In this document: positions 48,622 through 58,528 of the stretch, piece after piece | Layout: each line of letters opens with the position of its first letter | Numbering within the stretch: position 1 is the stretch's first letter | Assembly: GCA_947498355.1 (NCBI GenBank) | Contig: CANMKA010000008.1 | Coordinates: forward strand, 1 to 64,000 | Source of the DNA: an uncultured Paraglaciecola sp. | Lineage (GTDB): Bacteria > Pseudomonadota > Gammaproteobacteria > Enterobacterales > Alteromonadaceae | Reading direction: 5' to 3' | Length of the DNA stretch: 64,000 nt | Position numbers and translations under genes: made by a program | Notes under the pieces: model-generated | The model's database searches: none | What the model was told of the DNA's origin: nothing | What the model saw: only the letters and a program-made list of their open reading frames with translations

Positions 48622-49809
48622 TTAATTTGCCCATGCAAAGGGGTTTCTCACGACCTCTTGTCCTTTTGCAGGCATGTGGGGAATATTGAGTGCCAAACAT
48701 AAAGAACACAAAGCAAAGCCCGCCCCGATATAAAAAACCAAGCTAGGTGATGAGAGCCAAACCACACCTAACAACGCGGGGATCACTACAGCGGCAATAT
48801 GGTTAATGGTAAAACTCACTCCAGCAGTAGAGGCAATGTCTTGCTCATCAGCGATTTTTTGAAAATAGGTTTTTACGGCAATCGCCATAGCAAAAAACAG
48901 ATGATCAACTATGTATAGGCCCGCTGCAACATAGGCATTTTCTGCAAGCCCATAACTAACAAACACCAAACTTAAGCCAATGTACTCAATAGTTAAGGCG
49001 CGTCGTTCACCTATTCGACTGATCCATTTTCCAATCTTAGGCGCAAAAAAGAGGTTGAATAAGTAGTTCACCATAAATAATAAACTGACTTCGCCTACTG
49101 AATATCCGTATTTTTCTACCATCATGAAAGAAGCAAACACTAAGAATATTTGACGCCGCGCTCCACTAAAGAAAACTAACGCATAGTACAGCCAGTAACG
49201 TTTGCGTAAAAACAACCGCTTATGTTGTACTGTTTGGCCGCTATATATTGGGAAACTAGCCCAAAGCAAGATGACAATTAATAGTCCTATCCCACCGGCT
49301 AGCATATACATAAAAGCATAAGAATAGCCGAGCCACTCCATTACCACCCATACACTTGCGTACGCCAGTAAAGACGCAAAACTTTTCACCGCCAACTGTT
49401 GCCCCATAAAGTGAGCTGTGTGCTTTTTATCAATAAGTTGTAGGGTAAGAGACTGATTGATGGTTTCAAAATAATGAAAACCAATAGACATGACAACGGT
49501 TGTGCAATATAGGCCTATCTCAAAAGGCAACCACCCTGTGATGGCCACACCAATACACATAATAGCCAGAGAAAGTAGGGCAAACACTTGCTCTTTTAAC
49601 ACTAACAACACAAATACTGCTGTAAAAGCTAAGAAACCAGGCACTTCTCTTAAGCTTTGCAACATCCCTATCTCAGCACCGCTAAAATATGCTTTTTCGA
49701 TAACAAAGTTATTCAACAGGGCATTCCAAACCGAAAAAACTAAAGGCATAACAAATGCCATAAGCAGTAAAATGGTTTGAGGATTTTTGCGTAGATTAAA
49801 AAGAAACAT
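48622..49809 (-). CDS. MFS transporter of unknown substrate
   Basis: A 395-residue polytopic membrane protein with about eleven or twelve helices and the MFS layout (SGAEIGMLQSLREVPGFLAFT at the start, WISRIGERRALTIEYIGLS in the second half). I cannot assign a substrate. It is downstream of ppa in the same direction but separated by the strong ppa terminator, so it probably has its own promoter. Confidence 0.78.
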   Translation of the reverse strand: MFLFNLRKNPQTILLLMAFVMPLVFSVWNALLNNFVIEKAYFSGAEIGMLQSLREVPGFLAFTAVFVLLVLKEQVFALLSLAIMCIGVAITGWLPFEIGLYCTTVVMSIGFHYFETINQSLTLQLIDKKHTAHFMGQQLAVKSFASLLAYASVWVVMEWLGYSYAFMYMLAGGIGLLIVILLWASFPIYSGQTVQHKRLFLRKRYWLYYALVFFSGARRQIFLVFASFMMVEKYGYSVGEVSLLFMVNYLFNLFFAPKIGKWISRIGERRALTIEYIGLSLVFVSYGLAENAYVAAGLYIVDHLFFAMAIAVKTYFQKIADEQDIASTAGVSFTINHIAAVVIPALLGVVWLSSPSLVFYIGAGFALCSLCLALNIPHMPAKGQEVVRNPFAWAN

Positions 49810-49842
49810 GCCTTTTTACGACTCCATGTAAGTAGCTCAAAC

Positions 49843-49877
49843 AAAAAAGCCGAGAATCAAATATTCTCGGCTTTTTT
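49843..49877 (-). terminator. rho-independent terminator of ppa
   Basis: Fifteen-base perfect arms (49843-49857 and 49863-49877) with core GCCGAGAAT/ATTCTCGGC, a CAAAT loop and six T's on each strand, 16 bases after the ppa stop. Confidence 0.92.
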
Positions 49878-49893
49878 CGTAAACAATTACAAA

Positions 49894-50430
49894 TTATGCA
49901 ATTGACTCGTTGTACAACTTAACGCTGTTAACAATTTCGGCTTTTGCCGCAGCGGCGTCTTCCCAGCCGTCGATTTTAACCCACTTACCAGGCTCTAAAT
50001 CTTTGTAGTGCTCGAAAAAGTGCTGAATTTGATTTTTAAGTAACTCTGGCACTTGATCAATATCATTGATACCACGGTAAATAGTAGACAGTTTATCAAC
50101 AGGTACGGCTAAAATTTTTGCATCTGTACCTGACTCGTCTGTCATTTTAAGGACGCCAACTGGGCGACACTTAATTACGCTACCGGCCAACAAAGGAAAA
50201 GGTGTCATTACTAACACATCGGCTGGGTCACCGTCTTCAGATAAGGTTTCGTTGATGTACCCATAATTAGTTGGGTAATGCATGCACGTTGCCATAAAAC
50301 GGTCAACGAAAATGGCGCCTGTATCTTTATCCACTTCATACTTAACGGGATCTGCGTGAGCAGGAATTTCGATGATAACATTAACTTCATCTGGAACATT
50401 TTTGCCAGCTGGCACAGAGTTCAAACTCAT
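49894..50430 (-). CDS. ppa: inorganic pyrophosphatase
   Basis: A 178-residue type I soluble pyrophosphatase that hydrolyses PPi made by biosynthetic reactions. The signature DGDPADVLV with its metal-binding aspartates is present near residue 65, with [15 protein letters not shown] before it and [14 protein letters not shown] near the C-terminus, matching the family throughout. It is a single gene with a strong terminator, divergent from mpl. Confidence 0.97.
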   Translation of the reverse strand: MSLNSVPAGKNVPDEVNVIIEIPAHADPVKYEVDKDTGAIFVDRFMATCMHYPTNYGYINETLSEDGDPADVLVMTPFPLLAGSVIKCRPVGVLKMTDESGTDAKILAVPVDKLSTIYRGINDIDQVPELLKNQIQHFFEHYKDLEPGKWVKIDGWEDAAAAKAEIVNSVKLYNESIA

Positions 50431-50689
50431 AAGAAAACCTTAATTGATTAATAATTTGGCAGAATTATATAGGCTAGTTAATTGGATTCAAAGATATTGA
50501 TCGATAACCGCGCCATTTTTGAAGAATAAGCAAGGGTGGCGTTACGGGTTAGCCTGAACTATTGATAGTCATAACCTCCAATCAGGTTTATCTAATCGCT
50601 CCTATTCCCCACAAATATATAGCCAGCCAGCATGCGGTTTAGTATGAGTTCTGATAATCTACCAAAAAGAATATTCAAATCAACTAACT

Positions 50690-52039
50690 ATGCACATACA
50701 TATTTTAGGCATTTGTGGCACCTTTATGGGCGGCATTGCAGCTATCGCCAAATCCTTAGGTCATAAAGTTACAGGCTCAGATAAAAACGTTTACCCCCCC
50801 ATGAGCAGCCAATTGCTCGAACTCGGTATCGAATTACATCAAGGCTATGGTGCCGAGCAATTTACCCAAGAACCCGACCTAGTAATAATAGGCAATGCCT
50901 TGTCTAGAGGTAATCCAGCTGTAGAGTATGTTCTTAATAGGAACATGGCCTACACAAGCGGCCCTCAATGGCTTTTAGAAAACGTTTTAAAAGACCGTTG
51001 GGTACTAGCGGTATCGGGCACCCATGGTAAAACAACGACATCTAGCATGTTGGCTTGGATTTTAGAATACGCGGGATTTAATCCTGGGTATCTAATTGGT
51101 GGAGTACCTCAGAACTTTGGTACATCGGCGCGCTTGGGCGACAGTCCCTTCTTTGTCATCGAAGCAGATGAGTACGACAGCGCATTTTTTGATAAACGTT
51201 CTAAGTTTGTCCATTACCGGCCCAAAACCTTAATAGTGAATAATATCGAGTTTGATCATGCCGATATTTTTTCTGATTTATCCGACATACAAAAACAATT
51301 TCATCACTTGATCCGTATGGTGCCAGCGACAGGTTTAGTGCTATACCCCAAAGATGACAACAATGCACAGCACATGCTCGACATGGGCTGCTGGACGCCT
51401 ACCCAAACAACTCAAGGCAATTGGCAAGCTCCTCTTGTTGAGCAAGATGGTTCGGTGTTTGATGTCGTACTCGACAATAAGGTAGTAGGGCAGGTTAACT
51501 GGCAGCTCATAGGTCAACATAATGTGAACAATGGCTTAATGGCAATTGCAGCGGCTAGGCACAGTGGCATTGACCCCATTGTAGCCATTGAGGCCTTGAG
51601 CCAATTTGTCAACGTGAAGCGCCGCATGGAGATAAAAGGCCAAGTAAACGGGGTCACCGTATACGATGATTTTGCTCATCACCCTACGGCCATTGCTAGC
51701 ACTATTGCTGGTTTGCGCGCTAAAGTTGGGAAAGATAAAATTATTGCCGTTCTCGAGCCCAGATCCAACACCATGAAAATGGGCGTACATAAACAAGAAT
51801 TAATTAATGCTTGGCAACAAGCTGACCACGTTTTAGTGCTCGAGCCCGACAATTTAACATGGCGTTTGGACCAGCTAATAAAAAATAGCCAGGTTCAAAC
51901 ATCTTTGTACCAAGATATTGACACTATGATTGATAAAATCTTAGCGCTTAGCTGTCCAAACAGTCATGTGCTGATTATGAGCAATGGCAGCTTTGGTGGT
52001 ATTCATCAAACGCTGCTAAACGCCTTAAATAACCGGTAA
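50690..52039 (+). CDS. mpl: UDP-N-acetylmuramate:L-alanyl-gamma-D-glutamyl-meso-diaminopimelate ligase
   Basis: Mpl recycles cell-wall tripeptide by joining it directly to UDP-MurNAc in the cytoplasm. The 449-residue Mur-ligase begins MHIHILGICGTFMGG (UDP site), has the ATP loop GTHGKTTTSSM at about residue 107, FFVIEADEYDSAFFD with the Mpl-type signature, and VYDDFAHHPTAI near residue 325. The length fits Mpl rather than MurC. It is followed after 36 bp by the S1/P1 nuclease gene. Confidence 0.96.
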   Translation: MHIHILGICGTFMGGIAAIAKSLGHKVTGSDKNVYPPMSSQLLELGIELHQGYGAEQFTQEPDLVIIGNALSRGNPAVEYVLNRNMAYTSGPQWLLENVLKDRWVLAVSGTHGKTTTSSMLAWILEYAGFNPGYLIGGVPQNFGTSARLGDSPFFVIEADEYDSAFFDKRSKFVHYRPKTLIVNNIEFDHADIFSDLSDIQKQFHHLIRMVPATGLVLYPKDDNNAQHMLDMGCWTPTQTTQGNWQAPLVEQDGSVFDVVLDNKVVGQVNWQLIGQHNVNNGLMAIAAARHSGIDPIVAIEALSQFVNVKRRMEIKGQVNGVTVYDDFAHHPTAIASTIAGLRAKVGKDKIIAVLEPRSNTMKMGVHKQELINAWQQADHVLVLEPDNLTWRLDQLIKNSQVQTSLYQDIDTMIDKILALSCPNSHVLIMSNGSFGGIHQTLLNALNNR

Positions 52040-52075
52040 AAGAAAAAATAAACGACAACAATCTAAGAGGGTAAA

Positions 52076-52846
52076 ATGAGAATACTGTTTAAACTAATAC
52101 TCGTTGCTTCAGCCCTGATTAGCAGCCAAGTTTGGAGCTGGGGGCAAACAGGTCATAGAGTGACAGGGCAGATTGCCGAATACTATTTATCACCGAAAGC
52201 CCGAGCAGCAGTGGCCCAGCTACTGCCACTTGAAGACCTAGCCCAAGCATCGACATTTGCCGACGAAATGCGCTCAAATCCAAGCGAATTTTGGCAAAAA
52301 ACCAGTACACCTTGGCATTATGTTAATGTGTATCTCGGCAAAAATTATGAAAAAGCACCACTAGAAGGTGATGCCGTCAGCGCCCTAAATCAATTCAAAG
52401 CCCGCTTACTTGACCCCAATACCCCCTTGGTCGTCAAACAAGTCGCTCTGCGTTTTATCGTACACATTATTGGTGATCTACATCAACCCCTACACAGCGG
52501 TACTGATCAAGACAGAGGAGGCAACACCATCGAAGTGAATTTTTTTGGACAGGATACTAATCTACACCAAGTTTGGGATTCTGGCCTGATTGACAGACAA
52601 AAGCTTTCATATACTGAGTGGTCAACACGCCTAAAGCGCGGCATTTCAGAGCAGCAAGCGAATACTTGGATGGAGCCGAATCCTTTAATTTGGGTGGCCG
52701 AAAGCGTTGAAATTCGCGCAAATGTTTACCCTCAGAAAAAGCACATATCTTGGGGTTACCAATATGATCATATTCCAACTATTCACAGCCAGTTACAAAA
52801 AGGTGGCGTGAGAATCGCAGCGTATCTGAATCACCTATTTAAATAA
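52076..52846 (+). CDS. secreted S1/P1-family zinc nuclease
   Basis: A 256-residue exported nuclease/phosphatase that would degrade single-stranded nucleic acid. The signal peptide ends VWS, so the mature protein starts with Trp (WGQTGHR), the residue whose free amino group is a zinc ligand in P1 nuclease. Further zinc ligands are visible in TPWHYVNV, FIVHIIGDLHQPLH and NLHQVWDSG. With the PhoD-like phosphatase that starts 17 bp downstream it may scavenge phosphate from DNA or RNA; that link is inferred. Confidence 0.9.
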   Translation: MRILFKLILVASALISSQVWSWGQTGHRVTGQIAEYYLSPKARAAVAQLLPLEDLAQASTFADEMRSNPSEFWQKTSTPWHYVNVYLGKNYEKAPLEGDAVSALNQFKARLLDPNTPLVVKQVALRFIVHIIGDLHQPLHSGTDQDRGGNTIEVNFFGQDTNLHQVWDSGLIDRQKLSYTEWSTRLKRGISEQQANTWMEPNPLIWVAESVEIRANVYPQKKHISWGYQYDHIPTIHSQLQKGGVRIAAYLNHLFK

Positions 52847-52862
52847 CCAGATGAGTATTTAA

Positions 52863-54782
52863 TTGAGTCCAGAAACCACAGAATACACCCAAATAAACTT
52901 ACCTGACGTGTTAGCAGGCCCTATAGTCAGGCAGGTACATAATCAAACTCTGTGCTTTTGGTTAATTACCAGCAAACCGGCAGCTATACATTTAGCCCTG
53001 CATTTCGACGACTCAGCAATATTCGATGAAGACCTAAGCCCTGCTCAACTTTCTCAAGTAAAAGTAGGTAGCCATGCCTATGTCAATCTCATTCAAATCA
53101 AGCCTAAGTCGACGATTCGAGATGGCGCAAGAGTTCACTATAACCTGAGCCTTGTTCAGCCCGATGGGCAGCGTAACAGTATTCATGAGCTTTGCGCAGA
53201 TCTGCTCTACCCCAAGCAATCACACCCCAGTTTTATTGTATCTAAGCATATTCAAAATGTACTACATGGCTCGTGCCGTAAACCTCACCATGACAGCCAA
53301 GACGGGCTAGTCTGTGTGGACAGCGAAATAAACGCTGCGATAGTAAACCAAGGCAAACAGCCAGATCTTTTGATTATGTCTGGTGACCAAGTTTACGTCG
53401 ACGACGTCGCTGGGCCTATGCTCAATGCAATCGAACAAACTATTTCTCTGCTTGGGCTGTTCAATGAAGCGTTACAGGGAGCTGCGGTTTCTCAGAGTCA
53501 TGATTTGTACCAGCACTCTAATGGTTACTATGAGCGCCCAGACCTGCTACCGGATACCAGCGCCAACGAACATATTGCAAAAACATTTTTCGCCAAGAAA
53601 AAGAAACCTATTTTCACCTCGGTCAATGCCAATAATCACCTCATTTCATTTGCCGAAGTCATAGCCATGTATATATTGGTGTGGTCACCTGAAGTATGGC
53701 CTTTAATTAAGATTAATAGCCAATCCATTAAACCTCAGCATCTAGAGCAGTTTAACCAAGAGCAAAAAGTGATTGAGGCTTTTTGCCAAACCTTACCCAA
53801 GGTGCGCAGAGCCCTCGCCCACATACCCGTGTACATGATTTTTGATGACCATGATGTAACCGACGACTGGAACCTGACCAGAGGGTGGGAACAAGCGGTT
53901 TATCAAGACGCCTTTGCAAAACGAATTGTTGGCAATGCACTGATTGGTTATTGGCTTTGTCAAGGCTGGGGCAATAACCCAGAAGCAACCGAGCCTTTGT
54001 ATTCGTCGTGTGCACCGCATTTTACCGCCAACGGTATTGCCGAACACGACCAATTGATCGATAAACTACTTAAATGGGAAACATGGCATTATTGTATTGA
54101 TACCATGCCTAAAATAGTCGTACTCGACACTCGCACCCAAAGGTGGCGTTCGGAGTCTAGCTTAACCAAGCCTTCAGGCTTAATGGACTGGGAAGCCTTG
54201 TCTGAGTTACAGCAAGAGCTAATAGACGAGCCATCAGTTATTTTGGTCTCGGCTGCCCCTATATTTGGGGTGAAGTTTATCGAAACTATACAGCGTGTTT
54301 TTACCTTCTTCGGACACGCCCTAACAGTTGATGCTGAGAACTGGATGGCTCATAAGGGTACCGCTAGCGTTATACTGAATATATTTAGAAACCGTAAAAC
54401 TCCGCCCAATTTTGTCATTTTGTCTGGTGATGTACACTACTCATTTGTTTACGATGTCAGTCTACGCTTTAGGCAAAATAGTCCTAATATCACGCAAATC
54501 ACCAGCAGCGGTATTAAAAACCAGTTTCCACCCACTTTATTAAACTGGCTAGATAAGATTAACAGAGTATTGTACGGGCCCTATTCACCGTTAAATTGGT
54601 TTACCAAAAGGCGCAACATGCGCATTCGACATAGAAGACCAGAAGGCCAAACTGTGCGCACCTTATTAAATGCCCCCGGAATAGGGCTAGTTACGGTAGA
54701 TAAACACTGCGAAAACGTAGCAGCAATGCAACTTACCGCGGATGGAGAGAAGATAACATTTACTGTCCGCGATCCTGAATAA
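52863..54782 (+). CDS. PhoD-like metallophosphatase
   Basis: A 639-residue protein with the PhoD-type metallophosphatase core. The metal motifs are LIMSGDQVYVDD, MIFDDHDVTDDWN and LSGDVHYSF. The N-terminal region (first about 130 residues) is beta-rich. No signal peptide or Tat twin-arginine is visible at the start, so unlike classic PhoD it may be cytoplasmic. The start is a TTG; no ATG lies near. It probably shares a transcript with the nuclease gene. It likely cleaves phosphodiesters or phosphomonoesters; the substrate is unknown. Confidence 0.83.
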   Translation: MSPETTEYTQINLPDVLAGPIVRQVHNQTLCFWLITSKPAAIHLALHFDDSAIFDEDLSPAQLSQVKVGSHAYVNLIQIKPKSTIRDGARVHYNLSLVQPDGQRNSIHELCADLLYPKQSHPSFIVSKHIQNVLHGSCRKPHHDSQDGLVCVDSEINAAIVNQGKQPDLLIMSGDQVYVDDVAGPMLNAIEQTISLLGLFNEALQGAAVSQSHDLYQHSNGYYERPDLLPDTSANEHIAKTFFAKKKKPIFTSVNANNHLISFAEVIAMYILVWSPEVWPLIKINSQSIKPQHLEQFNQEQKVIEAFCQTLPKVRRALAHIPVYMIFDDHDVTDDWNLTRGWEQAVYQDAFAKRIVGNALIGYWLCQGWGNNPEATEPLYSSCAPHFTANGIAEHDQLIDKLLKWETWHYCIDTMPKIVVLDTRTQRWRSESSLTKPSGLMDWEALSELQQELIDEPSVILVSAAPIFGVKFIETIQRVFTFFGHALTVDAENWMAHKGTASVILNIFRNRKTPPNFVILSGDVHYSFVYDVSLRFRQNSPNITQITSSGIKNQFPPTLLNWLDKINRVLYGPYSPLNWFTKRRNMRIRHRRPEGQTVRTLLNAPGIGLVTVDKHCENVAAMQLTADGEKITFTVRDPE

Positions 54783-54809
54783 CCCGTCATTGATTAAGCC
54801 AATAAAAAA

Positions 54810-54837
54810 GCAACCAATACTGAAAGGTAATGGTTGC
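54810..54837 (-). terminator. rho-independent terminator of hemE
   Basis: GCAACCA (54810-54816) and TGGTTGC (54831-54837) pair around a 14-base loop. On the minus strand they are followed by TTTTTTATTGG. A second small hairpin, GCGCC-TTCA-GGCGC, lies just before it at about 54850-54863. Both are between the convergent PhoD-like and hemE genes. Confidence 0.78.
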
Positions 54838-54893
54838 GTCAAAATGTTGCGCCTTCAGGCGCGCAAATTGTTAGGCGACAATAAGGCTAAAGA

Positions 54894-55961
54894 CTAGCCT
54901 TGATGAAAGGCTTTACTTCTGGTGTGCACTGCATCAACAAACACCTTAGCGTTTTCGGGCGGCACATCTAGATGGATACCGTGACCCAAATTAAATACAT
55001 GCCCCTCTCCATGGCCAAAGCCATCGAGTATTGTTTGCACTTCTTGCTCAATTCGTGATGCTGGAGCGTACAACATTGAAGGATCCATATTGCCTTGCAG
55101 GGCCACTTTATGACCAATACGCTGCTTGGCATCGGCTATGTCTACTGTCCAATCTAGGCCAACCGCATCACAACCTGTATCTGCGATAGCTTCTAACCAT
55201 AAACCTGCATTTTTTGTAAAGAGTGTTACCGGTACTCGTTGACCTTGATACGCACGAGTCAGGCCGTCTACAATTTTGTGCATATACTGCAACGAAAACT
55301 CTTTGTAATCGCGACCAGATAGCACTCCACCCCAAGTATCAAATACCATTACAGACTGCGCCCCTGCTGCGATTTGCGCGTTGAGGTACAAAATAACCGA
55401 GTCGGCCAATTTGTCTAAAAGTAAGTGCAAGGCTTGAGGATCGCTAAACGCCATTTTCTTGATCTTAGTGAAAGCCTTACTTGCCCCCCCTTCAACCATA
55501 TAGGTAGCTAGCGTCCAAGGACTTCCAGAAAAACCAATTAAGGGCACTTGACCTTGCAAGTTTTTACGAATTGTACGAACGGCATTCATTACGTACCCCA
55601 ATTCATCTTCTGGATCAGGAATAGCGATTTTCTTTATATCTGCAAGGGTCGCCAATGGACGCTCAAACTTTGGCCCTTCACCGGTTTCAAAATATAAGCC
55701 TAAGCCCATAGCATCTGGAATAGTTAAAATATCCGAAAACAAAATAGCCGCATCTAGTTCAAAGCGCCTTAAGGGCTGCAATGTCACTTCACATGCCAAC
55801 TCAGCATTTTTACACAAAGACATAAAGTCCCCAGCTTCAGCTCGGGTTGCTTTGTATTCTGGTAAATAACGCCCAGCTTGGCGCATCATCCAAACGGGTG
55901 TTACGTCTACTGGTTGGCGTAACAGGGCCCTTAAGTATCGATCATTCTGCAATTCGTGCAT
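54894..55961 (-). CDS. hemE: uroporphyrinogen decarboxylase
   Basis: HemE removes four carboxyl groups from uroporphyrinogen III to give coproporphyrinogen III in haem synthesis. The 355-residue protein has the N-terminal signature [19 protein letters not shown], substrate Asp in [16 protein letters not shown], and [17 protein letters not shown]. The C-terminal [16 protein letters not shown] is also diagnostic. It is downstream of nudC on the same strand with a gap of 172 bp. Confidence 0.97.
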   Translation of the reverse strand: MHELQNDRYLRALLRQPVDVTPVWMMRQAGRYLPEYKATRAEAGDFMSLCKNAELACEVTLQPLRRFELDAAILFSDILTIPDAMGLGLYFETGEGPKFERPLATLADIKKIAIPDPEDELGYVMNAVRTIRKNLQGQVPLIGFSGSPWTLATYMVEGGASKAFTKIKKMAFSDPQALHLLLDKLADSVILYLNAQIAAGAQSVMVFDTWGGVLSGRDYKEFSLQYMHKIVDGLTRAYQGQRVPVTLFTKNAGLWLEAIADTGCDAVGLDWTVDIADAKQRIGHKVALQGNMDPSMLYAPASRIEQEVQTILDGFGHGEGHVFNLGHGIHLDVPPENAKVFVDAVHTRSKAFHQG

Positions 55962-56133
55962 TCGCTACCTCAATCATAATTATAACTTTCCTCGTTAATC
56001 GCAGATACAACCGACGAAGCGTAAAATGCCCGTATTGTAACGACTTTGCCGGCCGAGACTAGCCCAAATTGATTGATATAGTGCAAAACTCACGTTTTGG
56101 TTCATTTTTAACAAAGGTATATAATGTCAAACA

Positions 56134-56964
56134 TTAAGTATAAGGGTTACAAGCTGGGTCTATTTCTACACAGGCTTGTTCAATAAGCTTTCCTGCAATT
56201 GAGACTTTCGAAGGGATAATGGGCAAGTTATCAACATCAAACCACCCAGCTTTTAGAATTTCTTTACCATCGACTTTGATCTGCTCAGAATCATAATCCG
56301 CCATAAACCCCATCATTAAGGCGTGTGGAAAAGGCCAAGGTTGGCTAGCCATATAGCGTAAATTTTTAATTTTAACGCCCACCTCTTCATATACTTCACG
56401 ATGAACAGCTTGCTCAAGGGTTTCACCACTTTCAACGAATCCAGCTAAAACCGAAAACAAATCACGTGATGCATGAGGCTTGCCCTGAGCCAGTAAAAGC
56501 TGCCTGCCTTTACGAATAGCCACGATAACGCAGGGCGATATACGGGGATAACATCTATGCTGACAACGACTGCATTGCACTGCCATTTCCCAGTCCACTT
56601 GCTGAGTTTTGCTTCCACACTTACCGCAAAATTGATGAGTACGAATGAACAAGGCAACCTGCCATGCTCGAGAAACCACCCCGAATAGCTCGTCGCAACT
56701 CTCATTGAGGGCGGCTCGTAAACCATTTAGGCTAAAACGCTCGCTATCAATATGCTCTTTGCCCATATCGATAAGCAAGCAGGGGAGCTGGTTGTAGTCG
56801 CCAACCTTAATAATTTGCTGCTGATAAGCATGGGCAAATGGAAGCTCAGCCCAGGTTGTTTCTAAAAAATGCAGGCCTGAATCCGGCAGTAAAATTTCTT
56901 CACCATTGAAAATTAGCCAAATTGCTCTAGTGTCAGGTGTAATAGAAATGCTTTGTTCGATCAT
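56134..56964 (-). CDS. nudC: NAD(H) pyrophosphatase / RNA decapping Nudix hydrolase NudC
   Basis: NudC hydrolyses NADH and removes NAD caps from RNA 5' ends. The 276-residue protein carries the zinc ribbon CGKCGSKT...CSRCQH at about 112-133, the Nudix box GFVESGETLEQAVHREVYEEVG, and the NudC-specific SQPWPFPHALM motif. Divergent from zur across 123 bp. Nothing unusual in it. Confidence 0.94.
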   Translation of the reverse strand: MIEQSISITPDTRAIWLIFNGEEILLPDSGLHFLETTWAELPFAHAYQQQIIKVGDYNQLPCLLIDMGKEHIDSERFSLNGLRAALNESCDELFGVVSRAWQVALFIRTHQFCGKCGSKTQQVDWEMAVQCSRCQHRCYPRISPCVIVAIRKGRQLLLAQGKPHASRDLFSVLAGFVESGETLEQAVHREVYEEVGVKIKNLRYMASQPWPFPHALMMGFMADYDSEQIKVDGKEILKAGWFDVDNLPIIPSKVSIAGKLIEQACVEIDPACNPYT

Positions 56965-57087
56965 AGAAGTACTAATTAACTTGATATTGATGTTAATATT
57001 AGCATAACTTCATGTGGAAATTTCTTCTGCGATTCAGATTTGGTAGACTAGAAATTGGTTCTACTCAATTCAAATATTGGACATTAA

Positions 57088-57537
57088 GTGACACTTATCA
57101 ACCAAGACACGATTGGCTCACAAGTACTCAAAGCCAGACAGTATTGCGAGAATAAGGGCGCAAGATTCACCTTATTACGCGAAAAAGTCTATGAGCTCCT
57201 GATTAAACATAATGGTGCTGTGGGCGCATACGAGCTATTAGATGAATTAAAAGTGACTGAAAGCAATGCGAAACCCGCAACTATCTATCGGACGCTGGAT
57301 TTCCTAATGGAATTTGGCTTAATCCACAAAATTGAATCAACCAATGCATTTGTTGCATGCCATCATTTTGATTGCCACCACCCAGTCCAGTTTTTGATTT
57401 GTGATTTGTGTGGTGAAGTAGAAGAAATTCAGTCTATCGGACTCAAAGATACGTTAAATAAGCAGGCTAAAACAGTGGGTTTTAGCGTAATTAAGCAAAC
57501 AATCGAGGCTCATGGCACTTGTGCACGGTGCCAGTAA
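57088..57537 (+). CDS. zur: Fur-family zinc uptake regulator Zur
   Basis: A 149-residue Fur-family repressor. The winged helix covers about 15-85 (RFTLLREKVYELLIKHNGAVGAYELLDEL, KPATIYRTLDFLMEFGLIHKI), then the metal-binding dimer domain with HHFDCHHPVQFLICDLCGEVEE and a C-terminal CARC that completes the structural CxxC...CxxC zinc site. The features favour Zur over Fur. The start is GTG. It is followed after 24 bp by cheX and then yjbQ, an unusual grouping. Confidence 0.88.
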   Translation: MTLINQDTIGSQVLKARQYCENKGARFTLLREKVYELLIKHNGAVGAYELLDELKVTESNAKPATIYRTLDFLMEFGLIHKIESTNAFVACHHFDCHHPVQFLICDLCGEVEEIQSIGLKDTLNKQAKTVGFSVIKQTIEAHGTCARCQ

Positions 57538-57561
57538 TTCTCAGAAGGAACGCAAACACTT

Positions 57562-58026
57562 ATGAATGCAGAATTTATTAACCCATTTATTAGCGCTTTA
57601 TTAAACGTAATGACCACTATGGCTCAAACTGAGCTAACGCCAGGCAAACCTCAGAAAAAAAGTGACGACAAAGCCAGAGGTGACGTATCTGGGCTGATTG
57701 GAATGGTTGGGGATAATATTCAAGGCTCCCTGTCTATTTCTTTCGAAGAAAGCCTAGTACTCGAAATTATGCACAAAATGCTGGGAGAGAAACCTGACTC
57801 GGTCAATTCTGAAGTAAAAGACATGGTGGGTGAAATAACAAACATGATCTGCGGGGGAGCCAAAAATGAGCTTGACCAAAAAGGTATTGATTTTGGTATG
57901 GCAACCCCTATGGTAGTGTCTGGAAAAGACCACACTATCGACCATCAAGTTGACGGCAAGAAAATGGTTATGCCTTTTGCCCACGAAACGGGCAATTTAT
58001 ATTTAGAAATGTGTTTCAATAAGTAG
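57562..58026 (+). CDS. cheX: CheX-family chemotaxis phosphatase
   Basis: A 154-residue CheC/CheX/FliY-fold protein. DMVGEITNMICGGAKNEL contains the ExxN catalytic pair that positions water for dephosphorylating CheY-P. A single such motif is the CheX pattern. It could end signalling from CheY or another response regulator such as those near the right end of the window. It starts with GGAACGC upstream and is followed 7 bp later by yjbQ. Confidence 0.87.
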   Translation: MNAEFINPFISALLNVMTTMAQTELTPGKPQKKSDDKARGDVSGLIGMVGDNIQGSLSISFEESLVLEIMHKMLGEKPDSVNSEVKDMVGEITNMICGGAKNELDQKGIDFGMATPMVVSGKDHTIDHQVDGKKMVMPFAHETGNLYLEMCFNK

Positions 58027-58033
58027 AGCGCTT

Positions 58034-58453
58034 ATGTGGAGTCAATACCAAATCACCCTAGCCCCAAAATCGAGAGGCTATCACTTAATTACCGACGAGG
58101 TCGTCCAGCAGTTACCCAGTATTGGCCAAGTATCCGTAGGTCTTCTGCATTTGTTTATTCAGCACACTAGTGCCAGCTTAACGATAAACGAAAATGCCGA
58201 TCCTACCGTAAGACAAGATATGGAAACCCATATAAACAAAATGGTTCCTGACAATATGGCCTACTACCTGCACAATTACGAAGGCGACGACGACATGCCC
58301 GCTCACATTAAGGCCAGTTTAATTGGCTCTAGTCTGTCTATCCCCATATCCAATGGCGCGTTAGCATTAGGTATGTGGCAAGGTATAGTTTTAGGAGAAC
58401 ACAGAAACCGAGCAGGAAGTCGTATATTACTTGCGACTATAAATGGTCAATAA
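58034..58453 (+). CDS. yjbQ: YjbQ/UPF0047 family protein
   Basis: A 139-residue protein of the YjbQ (UPF0047) family. Conserved parts are FIQHTSASLTINENADPTVRQDME, the HIKASLIGSSLSIPI segment and GMWQGIVLGEHRNRAG with His/Glu residues near a metal or phosphate pocket. Homologues can complement thiamine-phosphate synthase mutants when overproduced, but the natural reaction is not settled. It is the third gene of the zur-cheX-yjbQ run. Confidence 0.92.
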   Translation: MWSQYQITLAPKSRGYHLITDEVVQQLPSIGQVSVGLLHLFIQHTSASLTINENADPTVRQDMETHINKMVPDNMAYYLHNYEGDDDMPAHIKASLIGSSLSIPISNGALALGMWQGIVLGEHRNRAGSRILLATINGQ

Positions 58454-58528
58454 AAGTTCGTTTTGTATTTGAAAATTAGTGGTAGAATCATCAAAATATC
58501 AAAAATTTCAACATTTAAGGAAAATGTA

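Noticed and set aside
56965..57087. Zur-box-like GTTA...TAAC in the nudC-zur gap
   Set aside because: The half-sites are separated by nine bases instead of five and the outer bases do not match; AT-rich chance is enough.
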